NCBI RefSeq assembly: GCF_041530365.1
Contig: NZ_CP168034.1
Location: 1,612,001-1,676,000, forward strand
Reading direction: 5' to 3'
Length of the DNA: 64,000 bases
DNA from: Capnocytophaga sp. ARDL2
GTDB taxonomy: Bacteria > Bacteroidota > Bacteroidia > Flavobacteriales > Flavobacteriaceae
The notes below the pieces were generated by a model, which was not told the DNA's origin, did not search any database, and saw only the letters and a list, made by a program, of their open reading frames with translations. The position numbers and the translations under genes were made by a program. Position 1 is the stretch's first letter. Each line of letters begins with the position of its first letter. This document shows positions 45,484 through 53,835 of the stretch, one piece after another.

Positions 45484-45933
45484 ATGGAAAAAAATTTAGA
45501 CAAAAATACAAGAGTAGGAATTACATTCAGTGCATTTGATTTATTACATGCAGGGCATATCAAAATGTTGGAAGAAGCCAAAAGACAATGTGATTATTTG
45601 ATTTGTGGTTTGCAAACCGACCCAACATTAGACAGACCGGAAAAAAATAAACCCGCTCAAACTGTGGTTGAAAGATACATACAATTGAAAGGATGTAAGT
45701 TTGTAGATGAAGTCGTTCCTTATGCAACCGAGCAAGATTTAGAAGATATTTTGAGAGCATTCAAAATCGATGTTCGCATATTGGGTGAAGAATACAAAGA
45801 AAAAGATTTCACAGGTCGCCAATATTGCGAAGAAAAAGGTATTGAATTGTATTTCAACAAAAGAGAACACCGTTTCTCAAGTTCTGGTTTAAGAAAAATT
45901 GTTTCTGACAAAGAACGATTGAAAGGGATTTGA
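45484..45933 (+). CDS. Cytidylyltransferase-like nucleotidyltransferase (HIGH-type)
   Basis: Nucleotidyltransferase of 149 residues, similar to glycerol-3-phosphate cytidylyltransferase and the RfaE C-terminal domain. It has FSAFDLLHAGHIKMLEEAK, with the HxGH nucleotide-binding motif, then the aspartate loop LQTDPT, and RFSSSGLRKIV as the ISSSxxR-type end. It probably activates a sugar phosphate or alcohol phosphate for envelope synthesis. The exact substrate is unknown. It stands alone between two intergenic repeats. Confidence 0.85.
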   Translation: MEKNLDKNTRVGITFSAFDLLHAGHIKMLEEAKRQCDYLICGLQTDPTLDRPEKNKPAQTVVERYIQLKGCKFVDEVVPYATEQDLEDILRAFKIDVRILGEEYKEKDFTGRQYCEEKGIELYFNKREHRFSSSGLRKIVSDKERLKGI

Positions 45934-45947
45934 TTTTTCGCTGATGT

Positions 45948-46063
45948 TTTTTTGATTTATCAAAAAAAACAAAATCTGGGGTAATCTGTTTTAAACTGTA
46001 GGTTTAATCGTATATATGTGCAGTTTTCTCAAATCATTTTCAGAAAAAATCTGTGATTATCTT
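45948..46063. repeat. Dispersed intergenic repeat, copy 1 of a ~110-bp family
   Basis: This spacer shares an extended similarity of about 110 bases with 61411-61520. Shared words in order are TTTGATTTATCAAAAAAA-like, CAAAATCTG, GGTAATCT, TAGGTTTAATCGT, AATCATTT and CAGAAAAAATCTGTGATTA. The rest of the 45934-46250 stretch has no gene; a short C-rich and G-rich piece near 46075-46105 resembles those at 7111-7122 and 27790-27805. Confidence 0.75.
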
Positions 46064-46250
46064 CGTTAAACACACCCTGCCTTTCAGGCACCCCTCTCAG
46101 TAGATGGGAAATGCGTGAGAAAAAGATTCAGTATAAATTCTAAGTAAATAATAAGAAGTTTCCGTATAGAACGGGAATAGAGGGATATAGAAGTACTTTG
46201 TCAGATTTTATCGTTTGGCAAAGTCTTTTTATTTTAAACAAAAAAATAAC

Positions 46251-47189
46251 ATGAACAAAATCACTCAACTTTTCAATATAAAATACCCCATCATTCAAGG
46301 GGGAATGGTTTGGCATAGTGGATATAAATTGGCTGCAGCGGTAAGCAACTCAGGTGGTTTGGGATTGATTGGTGCAGGGTCGATGTATCCAGATGTGCTG
46401 AGAAACCACATTCAAAAATGTAAAAAAGTCACCGATAAACCTTTTGGTGTCAATGTACCTTTGTTGTATCCCAATGTAGAAGAAATCATGCAAATCATTG
46501 TGGAAGAAGGTGTGAAAATTGTTTTTACTTCAGCTGGAAATCCTAAGACATGGACGCAATGGCTAAAGGAAAAAGGAATTACTGTGGTGCATGTGGTAAG
46601 TTCGTCTAAATTTGCCTTGAAAGCTCAAGAGGCTGGTGTAGATGCTGTGGTCGCCGAAGGTTTTGAAGCGGGCGGACACAACGGTCGTGAGGAGACAACT
46701 ACCTTAACCTTACTTCCTATTGTTAAAAAGCAATTGTCCATTCCCTTGATTGCCGCTGGTGGTATTGCTACAGGAAAAGGTGTACATGCGGCAATGGTTT
46801 TAGGTGCCGACGGTGTACAAATGGGAACTCGATTTGCTATGACCGTAGAAAGTTCTGCTCATCAATCATTTAAAGATTATTGTGTACAAGCTCAAGAAGG
46901 TTCCACTTTTCTTACTTTGAAAGAATTGGCTCCTGTGCGATTACTGACGAATGATTTTTATTACCAAGTACAAGAAGCCTACAAAAACGGAGCTACTATA
47001 GAAGAGTTGAAAGAATTATTAGGTAAAGGAAGAGCCAAAAAAGGAATGCTCGAGGGTGATTTGGTTGAAGGAGAATTGGAAATTGGTCAAATTGTGGCGT
47101 TAATTGATAAAATTCAAACGGTAAATGATGTTTTTAATGAAATTTTAGAGGAATTTAACCAATCGATTCAAAAAGAATTTGTTTTTTAA
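46251..47189 (+). CDS. FMN-dependent nitronate monooxygenase / FabK-like oxidoreductase
   Basis: TIM-barrel FMN enzyme of 312 residues from the ATG at 46251. It begins MNKITQLFNIKYPIIQGGM and shows AVSNSGGLGLIGAG, EGFEAGGHNG and IAAGGIATGKGVHAAMVLGA, where phosphate and FMN bind. It belongs to the nitronate monooxygenase/FabK group. A type II enoyl-ACP reductase role (FabK) or detoxification of nitronates are both possible; sequence alone does not decide. It stands alone, with an AT-rich weak hairpin downstream. Confidence 0.88.
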   Translation: MNKITQLFNIKYPIIQGGMVWHSGYKLAAAVSNSGGLGLIGAGSMYPDVLRNHIQKCKKVTDKPFGVNVPLLYPNVEEIMQIIVEEGVKIVFTSAGNPKTWTQWLKEKGITVVHVVSSSKFALKAQEAGVDAVVAEGFEAGGHNGREETTTLTLLPIVKKQLSIPLIAAGGIATGKGVHAAMVLGADGVQMGTRFAMTVESSAHQSFKDYCVQAQEGSTFLTLKELAPVRLLTNDFYYQVQEAYKNGATIEELKELLGKGRAKKGMLEGDLVEGELEIGQIVALIDKIQTVNDVFNEILEEFNQSIQKEFVF

Positions 47190-47340
47190 AATAAATGTTG
47201 TAAGATTTTAGATAATAATAATATCTTAAACTGTTTTTTTTCTTAGAAATTAAACTTTACATTTTTATCATAAGCTAAAATCTTAAGTAATTAAGGAAAA
47301 ATAATATTAACTGTTATAAATTTTATTACTTTAAAAACAT

Positions 47341-47372
47341 AAAAAACGTTTCCCCTAAAAGAAACGTTTTTT
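47341..47372 (-). terminator. Terminator after the porin gene
   Basis: AAAAAACGTTTC (47341-47352) pairs perfectly with GAAACGTTTTTT (47361-47372). It serves the minus-strand porin and could also stop read-through from the upstream FMN oxidoreductase. Confidence 0.85.
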
Positions 47373-47390
47373 ATGTTGAAAATCACTTAA

Positions 47391-48605
47391 TTATATCCCA
47401 AATTCTATCTGAAATCTTGCATACCAATTATCATCTTTTCGTCCGTCGAAATATTTAAAATTATTTTTGCTTACTTCCAATTGTATTTTGAACAAATGTT
47501 CCCATAGATATTTTGTCACACCAAAGGTGATTTGTTCTTGTTGTGGTAAATATTTCTCAATATCCTTATGAGGATTGTTGAAGGAATATCGACCAATGAT
47601 TTCCAAATTTGAAGGAAAGTTATAACTCAACTGAGCGTCGTATCCATGCCCCACGCGTACAAAATTCAGTTCTTGTAAATTACTTCCTACCGTATATTTT
47701 GGATTGAAAGTCAATGGGTTGTCAGTAGTTCTACTCATGTATGAAAGCGATCCCGCCCAACCTTTATATTTTAGTAAAGCATCTATCAATACCGAGTTCA
47801 AATCTCTACCTTCAAACAATGCAGTTCCTATTTGACCTTGAGATTTTCCAGCATTTTGGTTGTGGTGATAGGTGGCACCCAAATATAATTTTGGCGTTTG
47901 TTCTCGTACCAAATCTCCTTCGAAAAACACTCCGTTTTTTTTGAATTTTCCCAAAGGATACAATTCCAATCGCCCCGTATACGCCAATCCTGTTCTTTTT
48001 TGGGTACTATTTCTTCCGTGTCCAGTAGAAATTGCCATTTTTATATCGTATCCAAAATCATTTTCTTTTTGATTGCTATACACTGCCTGAAAACCAAAGT
48101 CACGATCTATGTTGAACATAGCACTGTTGATACTCCTATCGGTTAAATTCAATGCACCTGATGAATTAATTTTCTGACGGTTACCTGGTAATTTGGTCTG
48201 ACCAAAACCGATACTCAATTTATTTGTAGCTTGATAAAAAACGACCGCATCACGGATGATATTCAATACGTCTTTATTATCCAATTTTCCAATTTCTTCT
48301 GGTGTAAAAGACAATTGTAGGGAATATAAAAATCGAGGATCGATTGCATAACCGTCAAATCGTAAGCGTATATCACGTATATTTCCCTTGTATTCTATAG
48401 CTTTGTCATCGTCAAAATTTGCTTCTAAACGCTTTTTCATTCTAAAGCGAATATTTACTTGATACAAACTGTCGGGAGAAGTAACTCCCAAGCCTTTTTT
48501 GTAACTGTAATAAGGTAAATTGGCAATTTTGTAATTTTCTTTTTCTTGTGCAGTTGCTTTTCCTACTGCTAAAAGCAAACTTGCAAGAATTAATGATTTT
48601 TTCAT
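47391..48605 (-). CDS. Outer membrane porin, phosphate-selective porin O/P-like
   Basis: Beta-barrel protein of 404 residues with a cleavable signal (KKSLILASLLLAVGKATAQE). The body has alternating amphipathic strands, many aromatic residues, and an N-terminal pattern YKKGLGVTSPDSLYQVNIRF common in Bacteroidota OprP/OprO-like porins. It ends in a strand with aromatic residues (WYARFQIEFGI), though the last residue is Ile. Phosphate or pyrophosphate uptake is known for relatives; the ion here is not established. It stands alone and is divergent from prmA. Confidence 0.82.
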   Translation of the reverse strand: MKKSLILASLLLAVGKATAQEKENYKIANLPYYSYKKGLGVTSPDSLYQVNIRFRMKKRLEANFDDDKAIEYKGNIRDIRLRFDGYAIDPRFLYSLQLSFTPEEIGKLDNKDVLNIIRDAVVFYQATNKLSIGFGQTKLPGNRQKINSSGALNLTDRSINSAMFNIDRDFGFQAVYSNQKENDFGYDIKMAISTGHGRNSTQKRTGLAYTGRLELYPLGKFKKNGVFFEGDLVREQTPKLYLGATYHHNQNAGKSQGQIGTALFEGRDLNSVLIDALLKYKGWAGSLSYMSRTTDNPLTFNPKYTVGSNLQELNFVRVGHGYDAQLSYNFPSNLEIIGRYSFNNPHKDIEKYLPQQEQITFGVTKYLWEHLFKIQLEVSKNNFKYFDGRKDDNWYARFQIEFGI

Positions 48606-48658
48606 GTGTTTTTTAGGTTAATTTGTGAAAATTAAAATTTTTTTTCGTGATTATTTAA

Positions 48659-48666
48659 TAATTTTG
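48659..48666 (+). promoter_or_regulatory. -7 promoter box TAATTTTG for prmA-clpS
   Basis: TAATTTTG fits TAnnTTTG and lies 70 bases ahead of the prmA ATG at 48736. Confidence 0.55.
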
Positions 48667-48735
48667 CACAAAAGTAGAGATTGATTAGAAAAATACTAAC
48701 TTTTTTATGTTACCAAATTATTAAGAATACAATAT

Positions 48736-49575
48736 ATGGAGTCGAAATATGTGTGTTATGAGTTTACAGTTTCTCCATTAGAAATTGGAAGTGAAATACT
48801 TATAGCAGAATTAGGGCTTTTGCCTTTTGAAAGTTTTGAAGAAACAGAAAATGGTGTAAATGCTTATATTCAAGAAGCTGAAATCTATGAAAATATGCTC
48901 GATGAAGTCTATATTTTGACTAATCCTGAGTTTGAAATTTCGTATCATTCGTATGCCATTGAACAGATAAACTGGAACGAAGAATGGGAAAAAAATTTCG
49001 ACCCAATAGATGTAGACGGACAGTGCTTTGTGAGAGCTCCCTTTCACGAAAGTAAAGATGTACCATTTGAAATTGTTATCGAACCCAAAATGAGTTTTGG
49101 AACAGGACATCACGAAACCACCTATTTGATGATGAAACACCTTTTAGAAATGGATTTTTTAGAAAAATCGGTGTTGGATATGGGTTGTGGAACGGCGATT
49201 TTGGCAATTTTAGCCTCTATGAAAGGAGCAAAAACAGTAGATGCGATTGATATAGACAATTGGTGTTACCTCAATTCGATTGAAAATGCACAGCGAAATG
49301 GTTGCACAAATATCGAAGTTTTTGAAGGCGATGCAAGTTTATTAGTCAATGTATCTAAATACGATGTAATCATTGCTAATATCAACAGAAATATCTTGTT
49401 GAACGATATGGAGGCGTATTCAAAATCTTTGAAAAATGGCGGAACTATTTTGTTCAGCGGATTTTATGTAGAAGATATACCTTTTATTCGAGAAGCAGCC
49501 GAAGCCCAAAATTTACAATTTGTATCACAATTGGAAAAAAACAATTGGGTAGCGTTGAAGTTTGTGAAGAATTAA
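48736..49575 (+). CDS. prmA: Ribosomal protein L11 methyltransferase
   Basis: SAM-dependent methyltransferase of 279 residues that trimethylates lysines of ribosomal protein uL11. The characteristic PrmA motif MSFGTGHHETTYLMM is followed by the SAM-binding VLDMGCGTAILAIL and the NPPF-type loop IIANINRNILL. The N-terminal 90 residues are the substrate-recognition domain. It is followed after 12 bases by clpS, so the two are cotranscribed. Confidence 0.95.
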   Translation: MESKYVCYEFTVSPLEIGSEILIAELGLLPFESFEETENGVNAYIQEAEIYENMLDEVYILTNPEFEISYHSYAIEQINWNEEWEKNFDPIDVDGQCFVRAPFHESKDVPFEIVIEPKMSFGTGHHETTYLMMKHLLEMDFLEKSVLDMGCGTAILAILASMKGAKTVDAIDIDNWCYLNSIENAQRNGCTNIEVFEGDASLLVNVSKYDVIIANINRNILLNDMEAYSKSLKNGGTILFSGFYVEDIPFIREAAEAQNLQFVSQLEKNNWVALKFVKN

Positions 49576-49587
49576 TTTCGTTTTATT

Positions 49588-49860
49588 ATGAGCAAAGAAC
49601 AATTATTAGAAGAAATATTAACTGAAGAAGTAGTTGCTAAAAATCACGAGTTGATTTTATACAACGACGATTTCAATACTTTTGACTATGTGATTGAAAC
49701 ATTGGTACGCGTATGCAAACACGACGAATTACAAGCAGAGCAATGTGCGTTTATCGTACATTACAATGGTAAATGCACTGTAAAAACAGGAGCCTATGAA
49801 AAGCTAATTCCGATGTGTGTAGCTTTGCAAAACGCAGGATTGAGTGCAGAGATAGAGTAA
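49588..49860 (+). CDS. clpS: ClpS adaptor for ATP-dependent Clp protease
   Basis: Small adaptor of 90 residues that delivers N-degron proteins to the ClpA-type unfoldase. Typical ClpS core: ELILYNDDFNTFDYVIETL, then CKHDELQAEQCAFIVHYNGKC (spanning the substrate-binding pocket) and TGAYEKLIP. It is the second gene of the prmA-clpS pair and is followed by an AT hairpin terminator. Confidence 0.96.
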   Translation: MSKEQLLEEILTEEVVAKNHELILYNDDFNTFDYVIETLVRVCKHDELQAEQCAFIVHYNGKCTVKTGAYEKLIPMCVALQNAGLSAEIE

Positions 49861-49866
49861 TAAATA

Positions 49867-49894
49867 AATTTGAAAATTAGCACATTTTCAAATT
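49867..49894 (+). terminator. Terminator after clpS
   Basis: AATTTGAAAAT (49867-49877) pairs with ATTTTCAAATT (49884-49894), followed by TTC-rich sequence. AT-only stem, so strength is uncertain. Confidence 0.5.
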
Positions 49895-49919
49895 TTCAAA
49901 TCTCTCAATTATTTTCCCA

Positions 49920-50822
49920 ATGAAACCATACAAATATCAGATTATTGCTTTTTTAGCCTTTTTTATCTGGGGATTTTTTAGTTTGGCATTAAAGCCCATT
50001 GCCCACGAATCGTCGTTTGATATACTATTTTTCAGAATATTGATTTCGGCAGGAATCATCACTGCAATTGCGGCAACTGTCAAAAAAGATACGATAAAAA
50101 AATCGGTTCAGCAGTACAAACTTTTGCCTAAAGAAGATAAGCGAAAAGCTTTGAATATAAATTTATTAGGTGGAGGGATATTGGGTGTGAATTGGTTTTT
50201 GTACATTTTTGTAATCAATCAAATCAATGTGCAAACCGCCTCGTATGCCTATTTGATTTGTCCGATTATCACTTCTTTTTTATCCTTTTTCATCTTGAAA
50301 GAACGAATGGATAAAGTGCAGTGGTTGGCAATAAGTATGTGTTTGTTTGCCATAGGATTGTATTATATAGCCGCACCTGGTGATTTGTTTTGGGCGGTAA
50401 TTGTGGCATTGACCTATTCTTTTTATCTAATTTCTCAAAAGAAAAACACCTATTTTGACAAATTTTCGACATTGGTTTTCCAACTATTCGTCGTTTTGAC
50501 ATTAGCAATACCGTATTATTTGGTAAAAGGATTTTCGTTTCCAACCGATGCGTTGTTTTACCTTTGCGTATTTATTGTAGCTACATTATTTACAATTATA
50601 CCGTTGTACATGAATTTGTACGCCTTACAAGGAGCTAACGCATCAACAATAGGTATTATGTTGTATATTAATCCGGTAATAGCCTTTTCTTTGTCGATTT
50701 TTTATTTTGGAGAAACCATCAATTATTTGCAAATAGTCGCCTATTTGATTATTTTATGTTCAATAGTGATATTCAACCATAAAATTTTGTTTTCTAAGAA
50801 AATGAAAACCATACGAGCATAA
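49920..50822 (+). CDS. rarD: EamA-family transporter, RarD-like
   Basis: Inner-membrane protein of 300 residues with about ten hydrophobic segments in two EamA repeats. The N-terminus FLAFFIWGFFSLALKPIAHE and FDILFFRILISA match RarD proteins, including the LxxxRxxxS-type helix. LNWFLYIFVINQINVQTASY-like text (NWFLYIFVINQINV) is also typical. RarD was described with chloramphenicol sensitivity, but its substrate is not known. It starts 59 bases after clpS, across an AT hairpin. Confidence 0.9.
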   Translation: MKPYKYQIIAFLAFFIWGFFSLALKPIAHESSFDILFFRILISAGIITAIAATVKKDTIKKSVQQYKLLPKEDKRKALNINLLGGGILGVNWFLYIFVINQINVQTASYAYLICPIITSFLSFFILKERMDKVQWLAISMCLFAIGLYYIAAPGDLFWAVIVALTYSFYLISQKKNTYFDKFSTLVFQLFVVLTLAIPYYLVKGFSFPTDALFYLCVFIVATLFTIIPLYMNLYALQGANASTIGIMLYINPVIAFSLSIFYFGETINYLQIVAYLIILCSIVIFNHKILFSKKMKTIRA

Positions 50823-50843
50823 TGATTATTCGTTAAATATGTT

Positions 50844-50851
50844 TAATTTTG
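50844..50851 (+). promoter_or_regulatory. -7 promoter box TAATTTTG for the cysteine desulfurase gene
   Basis: TAATTTTG lies 53 bases ahead of the ATG at 50904 and fits the TAnnTTTG consensus. Confidence 0.6.
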
Positions 50852-50903
50852 CTTTTTAAATTTACAGATAAAAATAAATTTTTAAAAACATAAAAAAACA
50901 ACA

Positions 50904-52028
50904 ATGACACAAATTTATTTAGACAACGCAGCAACGACCTCGGTAAGAAAAGAAGTTGTTGATGAAATGGTAAAAGTATTGACCAATGATTTTGGAAATC
51001 CATCATCAACTTATGCAATTGGTCGTCATTCAAAGGCGTTGATCGAATCGGCTCGTAAAACCATTGCAAATCAATTCAATGTATCTTCTTCGGAAATTAT
51101 TTTTACTTCGTGTGGTACAGAAGGAAATAACTGGATTATTCGTTCGGCTGTGAAAGATTTGGGGGTAAAACGCATCATTTCTACCAAAATGGAACACCAT
51201 TGTACGCTATATGCTATTCAACAATTTGCAGCAGAATATGGGGTAGAGGTTGTGTATCTAAATATTTTGCCAAACAGCGAAATCGACTACAATCAGTTGG
51301 AAGAATTGTTGAAAGATGAAGTACCAACTTTGGTGAGTTTGATGCATGTAAACAACGAAATCGGAACAATTCTCGACTTGAAAAGAGTAGGGGAGTTGTG
51401 CAAACAATACGGAGCTTTATTCCACTCAGATACAGTGCAATCGGTAGGAAAAGTTGAAATTCCATTAGACGAATTAAACATTGATTTTATAGTTGCCAGT
51501 GCACATAAATTTCATGGGCCAAAAGGAGCAGGATTTGTGTATATCAGAAAAAACAATGTTTTGAAACCGTTAATCGTAGGAGGAGAGCAGGAAAAAGGAA
51601 TGCGTGCTGGAACAGAAGCTCCACACCAAGTGGTAGGAATGGCAAAAGCATTGGAATTGTCTTATCAAGATTTGAACAAAGATAGAGAAACCATTACATC
51701 GTTGAGAGATTATTGCAAGGCACAATTGGAAGAAAATTTCCCAGGAGTAAAATTCAACGGAAGCGAAAATCCATTTTACAATGTGTTGAACATTTTATTG
51801 CCATTTTCACCTGAAAAAACAGCGATGATTTTGTTTCAATTAGACATGAAAGGAATTTCAATCTCTCGCGGAAGTGCGTGTCAATCAGGTAGTCAAAAAC
51901 CTTCGCATGTATTAGCTGAGTTTCTTTCAGCAGAAGATTTGACAAAACCAGCATTGCGTATTTCATTCGGAAGCGACAACACCAAAGAAGAAATCGATTA
52001 CCTAATCGATGTGTTGAAAGCAGTGTAA
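50904..52028 (+). CDS. Cysteine desulfurase (NifS/IscS-like)
   Basis: PLP enzyme of 374 residues that takes sulfur from cysteine for Fe-S clusters and tRNA thiolation. MTQIYLDNAATTSVRKEV opens it. The PLP lysine lies in SAHKFHGPKGAGF, and the sulfur-carrying cysteine is in SRGSACQSGSQKPSHV. FGNPSSTYAIGR is also seen. Its length suits the NifS/IscS class (group I). No isc or nif partner genes are next to it, so it may serve several pathways, including the mnmA product. Confidence 0.93.
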   Translation: MTQIYLDNAATTSVRKEVVDEMVKVLTNDFGNPSSTYAIGRHSKALIESARKTIANQFNVSSSEIIFTSCGTEGNNWIIRSAVKDLGVKRIISTKMEHHCTLYAIQQFAAEYGVEVVYLNILPNSEIDYNQLEELLKDEVPTLVSLMHVNNEIGTILDLKRVGELCKQYGALFHSDTVQSVGKVEIPLDELNIDFIVASAHKFHGPKGAGFVYIRKNNVLKPLIVGGEQEKGMRAGTEAPHQVVGMAKALELSYQDLNKDRETITSLRDYCKAQLEENFPGVKFNGSENPFYNVLNILLPFSPEKTAMILFQLDMKGISISRGSACQSGSQKPSHVLAEFLSAEDLTKPALRISFGSDNTKEEIDYLIDVLKAV

Positions 52029-52050
52029 GAAAATTAATTATTTAAAAATG

Positions 52051-52084
52051 CTCCGCCAAAATATTATATTTGGCGGAGTTTTTT
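52051..52084 (+). terminator. Terminator after the cysteine desulfurase gene
   Basis: CTCCGCCAAA (52051-52060) pairs with TTTGGCGGAG (52069-52078), followed by a run of six T. Confidence 0.92.
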
Positions 52085-52177
52085 GTGGAGAGTTGTCAAC
52101 CACATAAAGACAGATGACATATAAGCCCCTATTCATCATTCCCCAATCTTAAATTTGGAAATTATTAATAAATGCTA

Positions 52178-52185
52178 TAATTTTG
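52178..52185 (+). promoter_or_regulatory. -7 promoter box TAATTTTG for purM
   Basis: TAATTTTG lies 22 bases ahead of the ATG at 52207 and fits TAnnTTTG. Confidence 0.65.
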
Positions 52186-52206
52186 TAGCAAATACGACAA
52201 CTTAAT

Positions 52207-53385
52207 ATGAGTACCAACAATAACGAACGCTATGCTATGCGTGGAGTATCTGCCCAAAAGGAAGATGTTCACAACGCTATCAAAAACATTGATAAAGGGC
52301 TTTTTGCAAAGGCTTTTTGTAAAATTGTACCCGATTATTTGACAAACGACCCTGAATATTGCTTGATTATGCACGCCGATGGTGCAGGTACCAAGTCTTC
52401 TTTAGCTTATATGTACTGGAAAGAAACAGGTGATTTGTCTGTGTGGAAAGGTATCGCTCAAGATGCTTTGATTATGAATATCGATGATTTGTTGTGTGTA
52501 GGTGCTACAGACAATATTATGTTGTCTTCTACCATCGGAAGAAACAAGAACTTAATCCCAGGTGAGGTAATCGCTGCGATTATCAACGGGACGGAAGAAT
52601 TAATTCAAGAATTGGCAAAGCACGGCGTAAAAATTCACAGTACAGGTGGCGAAACTGCCGATGTGGGAGATTTGGTGCGTACCATTATCGTCGATTCTAC
52701 TGTTACGGCTCGTATGAAACGCTCTGATGTGATTGACAATGCCAATATACAAGCAGGTGATGTAATTGTAGGTTTGGCTTCGTTTGGTCAGGCTACTTAC
52801 GAAACCGAATACAACGGTGGTATGGGAAGTAACGGACTTACTTCGGCTCGTCATGATGTGTTTGCCAACTATTTGGCTACCAAATATCCAGAAAGTTTTG
52901 ATGCATCTGTGCCAAGCGAATTGGTGTATTCTGGAGGAAAACAATTGACAGATACGGTTGAAAATAGTCCAATCGATGTAGGAAAATTGGTGCTTTCGCC
53001 TACAAGAACTTATGCTCCGATTATCAAAAAGATTTTAGAAAAATACAACGCTCAAGATATTCACGGAATGGTACACTGTAGCGGTGGTGCTCAAACAAAG
53101 GTATTGCATTTTGTTGATAATGTGCATGTAATCAAAGATAATTTATTCGATGTGCCGCCATTGTTCCAATTGATTCAAGAGCAATCAAAAACAGATTGGA
53201 GAGAAATGTACCAGGTGTTTAACTGCGGACATCGTATGGAATTGTATGTAAATCCAGCTATTGCAGAAGAGATCATTGCTATTTCTCAATCGTTTGGCGT
53301 TCCAGCTCAAATCGTGGGTAGAGTTGAGGCAAACGATACTAAAAAATTGACTATTCAATCAAAATACGGAACTTTTGAATACTAA
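52207..53385 (+). CDS. purM: AIR synthase-related protein (PurM-like)
   Basis: ATP-grasp-unrelated PurM-fold enzyme of 392 residues. It has LIMHADGAGTKSSLAYMYW with the nucleotide-binding DGAGTK, and GIAQDALIMNIDDLLCVGA in the active-site region. The Gly-rich HSTGGETADVGD and GLASFGQATYE follow. It is probably phosphoribosylformylglycinamidine cyclo-ligase, which closes the imidazole ring in purine synthesis, in the long form found in Bacteroidota. Other purine genes are not adjacent. ruvX follows within about 15 bases or overlaps, depending on its start. Confidence 0.92.
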   Translation: MSTNNNERYAMRGVSAQKEDVHNAIKNIDKGLFAKAFCKIVPDYLTNDPEYCLIMHADGAGTKSSLAYMYWKETGDLSVWKGIAQDALIMNIDDLLCVGATDNIMLSSTIGRNKNLIPGEVIAAIINGTEELIQELAKHGVKIHSTGGETADVGDLVRTIIVDSTVTARMKRSDVIDNANIQAGDVIVGLASFGQATYETEYNGGMGSNGLTSARHDVFANYLATKYPESFDASVPSELVYSGGKQLTDTVENSPIDVGKLVLSPTRTYAPIIKKILEKYNAQDIHGMVHCSGGAQTKVLHFVDNVHVIKDNLFDVPPLFQLIQEQSKTDWREMYQVFNCGHRMELYVNPAIAEEIIAISQSFGVPAQIVGRVEANDTKKLTIQSKYGTFEY

Positions 53386-53398
53386 TCATTCACGCCTA

Positions 53399-53800
53399 AT
53401 GGCAATCGATTACGGTAGCAAACGGGTAGGTTTGGCAGTTACCGACCCTATGCAAATCATTGCTTCGGGCTTGGACACTGTGCCTACAAAAGAAATTTTT
53501 TCTTATCTAAACGATTATCTGTCAAAGGAAAAAGTTTCTAAAATCGTCATAGGCGAACCCAAACGATTAAACAATGAACCTTCGCAAATTGCAGAAGAAA
53601 TTCAAAAGTTTTCTGATAGATTACAAAAATTGTATCCCACAATAGAAATTGTGAGATTAGACGAAAGATTTACTTCAAAAATGGCATTTCAAACCATGAT
53701 TGACAGTGGATTAAAGAAAAAACAAAGACAAAATAAAGCATTGGTTGACGAAATTGCAGCTACTATATTGTTGCAAGATTATCTCAGCTATTACAATTAA
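53399..53800 (+). CDS. ruvX: RuvX/YqgF Holliday junction resolvase-like protein
   Basis: RNase H-fold protein of 133 residues from ATG 53399. The N-terminal MAIDYGSKRVGLAVTDPM holds the first catalytic aspartate. IVIGEPKRLNNEPS and VDERFTSKMA-type text (VRLDERFTSKMA) carry the second acidic site, and the C-terminal DEIAATILLQDYL the last. It is a YqgF protein, shown to act in 16S rRNA 5' end processing in E. coli. A TTG at 53375, overlapping purM, would extend it by eight residues; homologous proteins often start one or two residues before MAIDYG, so the exact start is unsure. Confidence 0.9.
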   Translation: MAIDYGSKRVGLAVTDPMQIIASGLDTVPTKEIFSYLNDYLSKEKVSKIVIGEPKRLNNEPSQIAEEIQKFSDRLQKLYPTIEIVRLDERFTSKMAFQTMIDSGLKKKQRQNKALVDEIAATILLQDYLSYYN

Positions 53801-53835
53801 ATTTCTGATTATCAATAAATACATTACCAATAAAA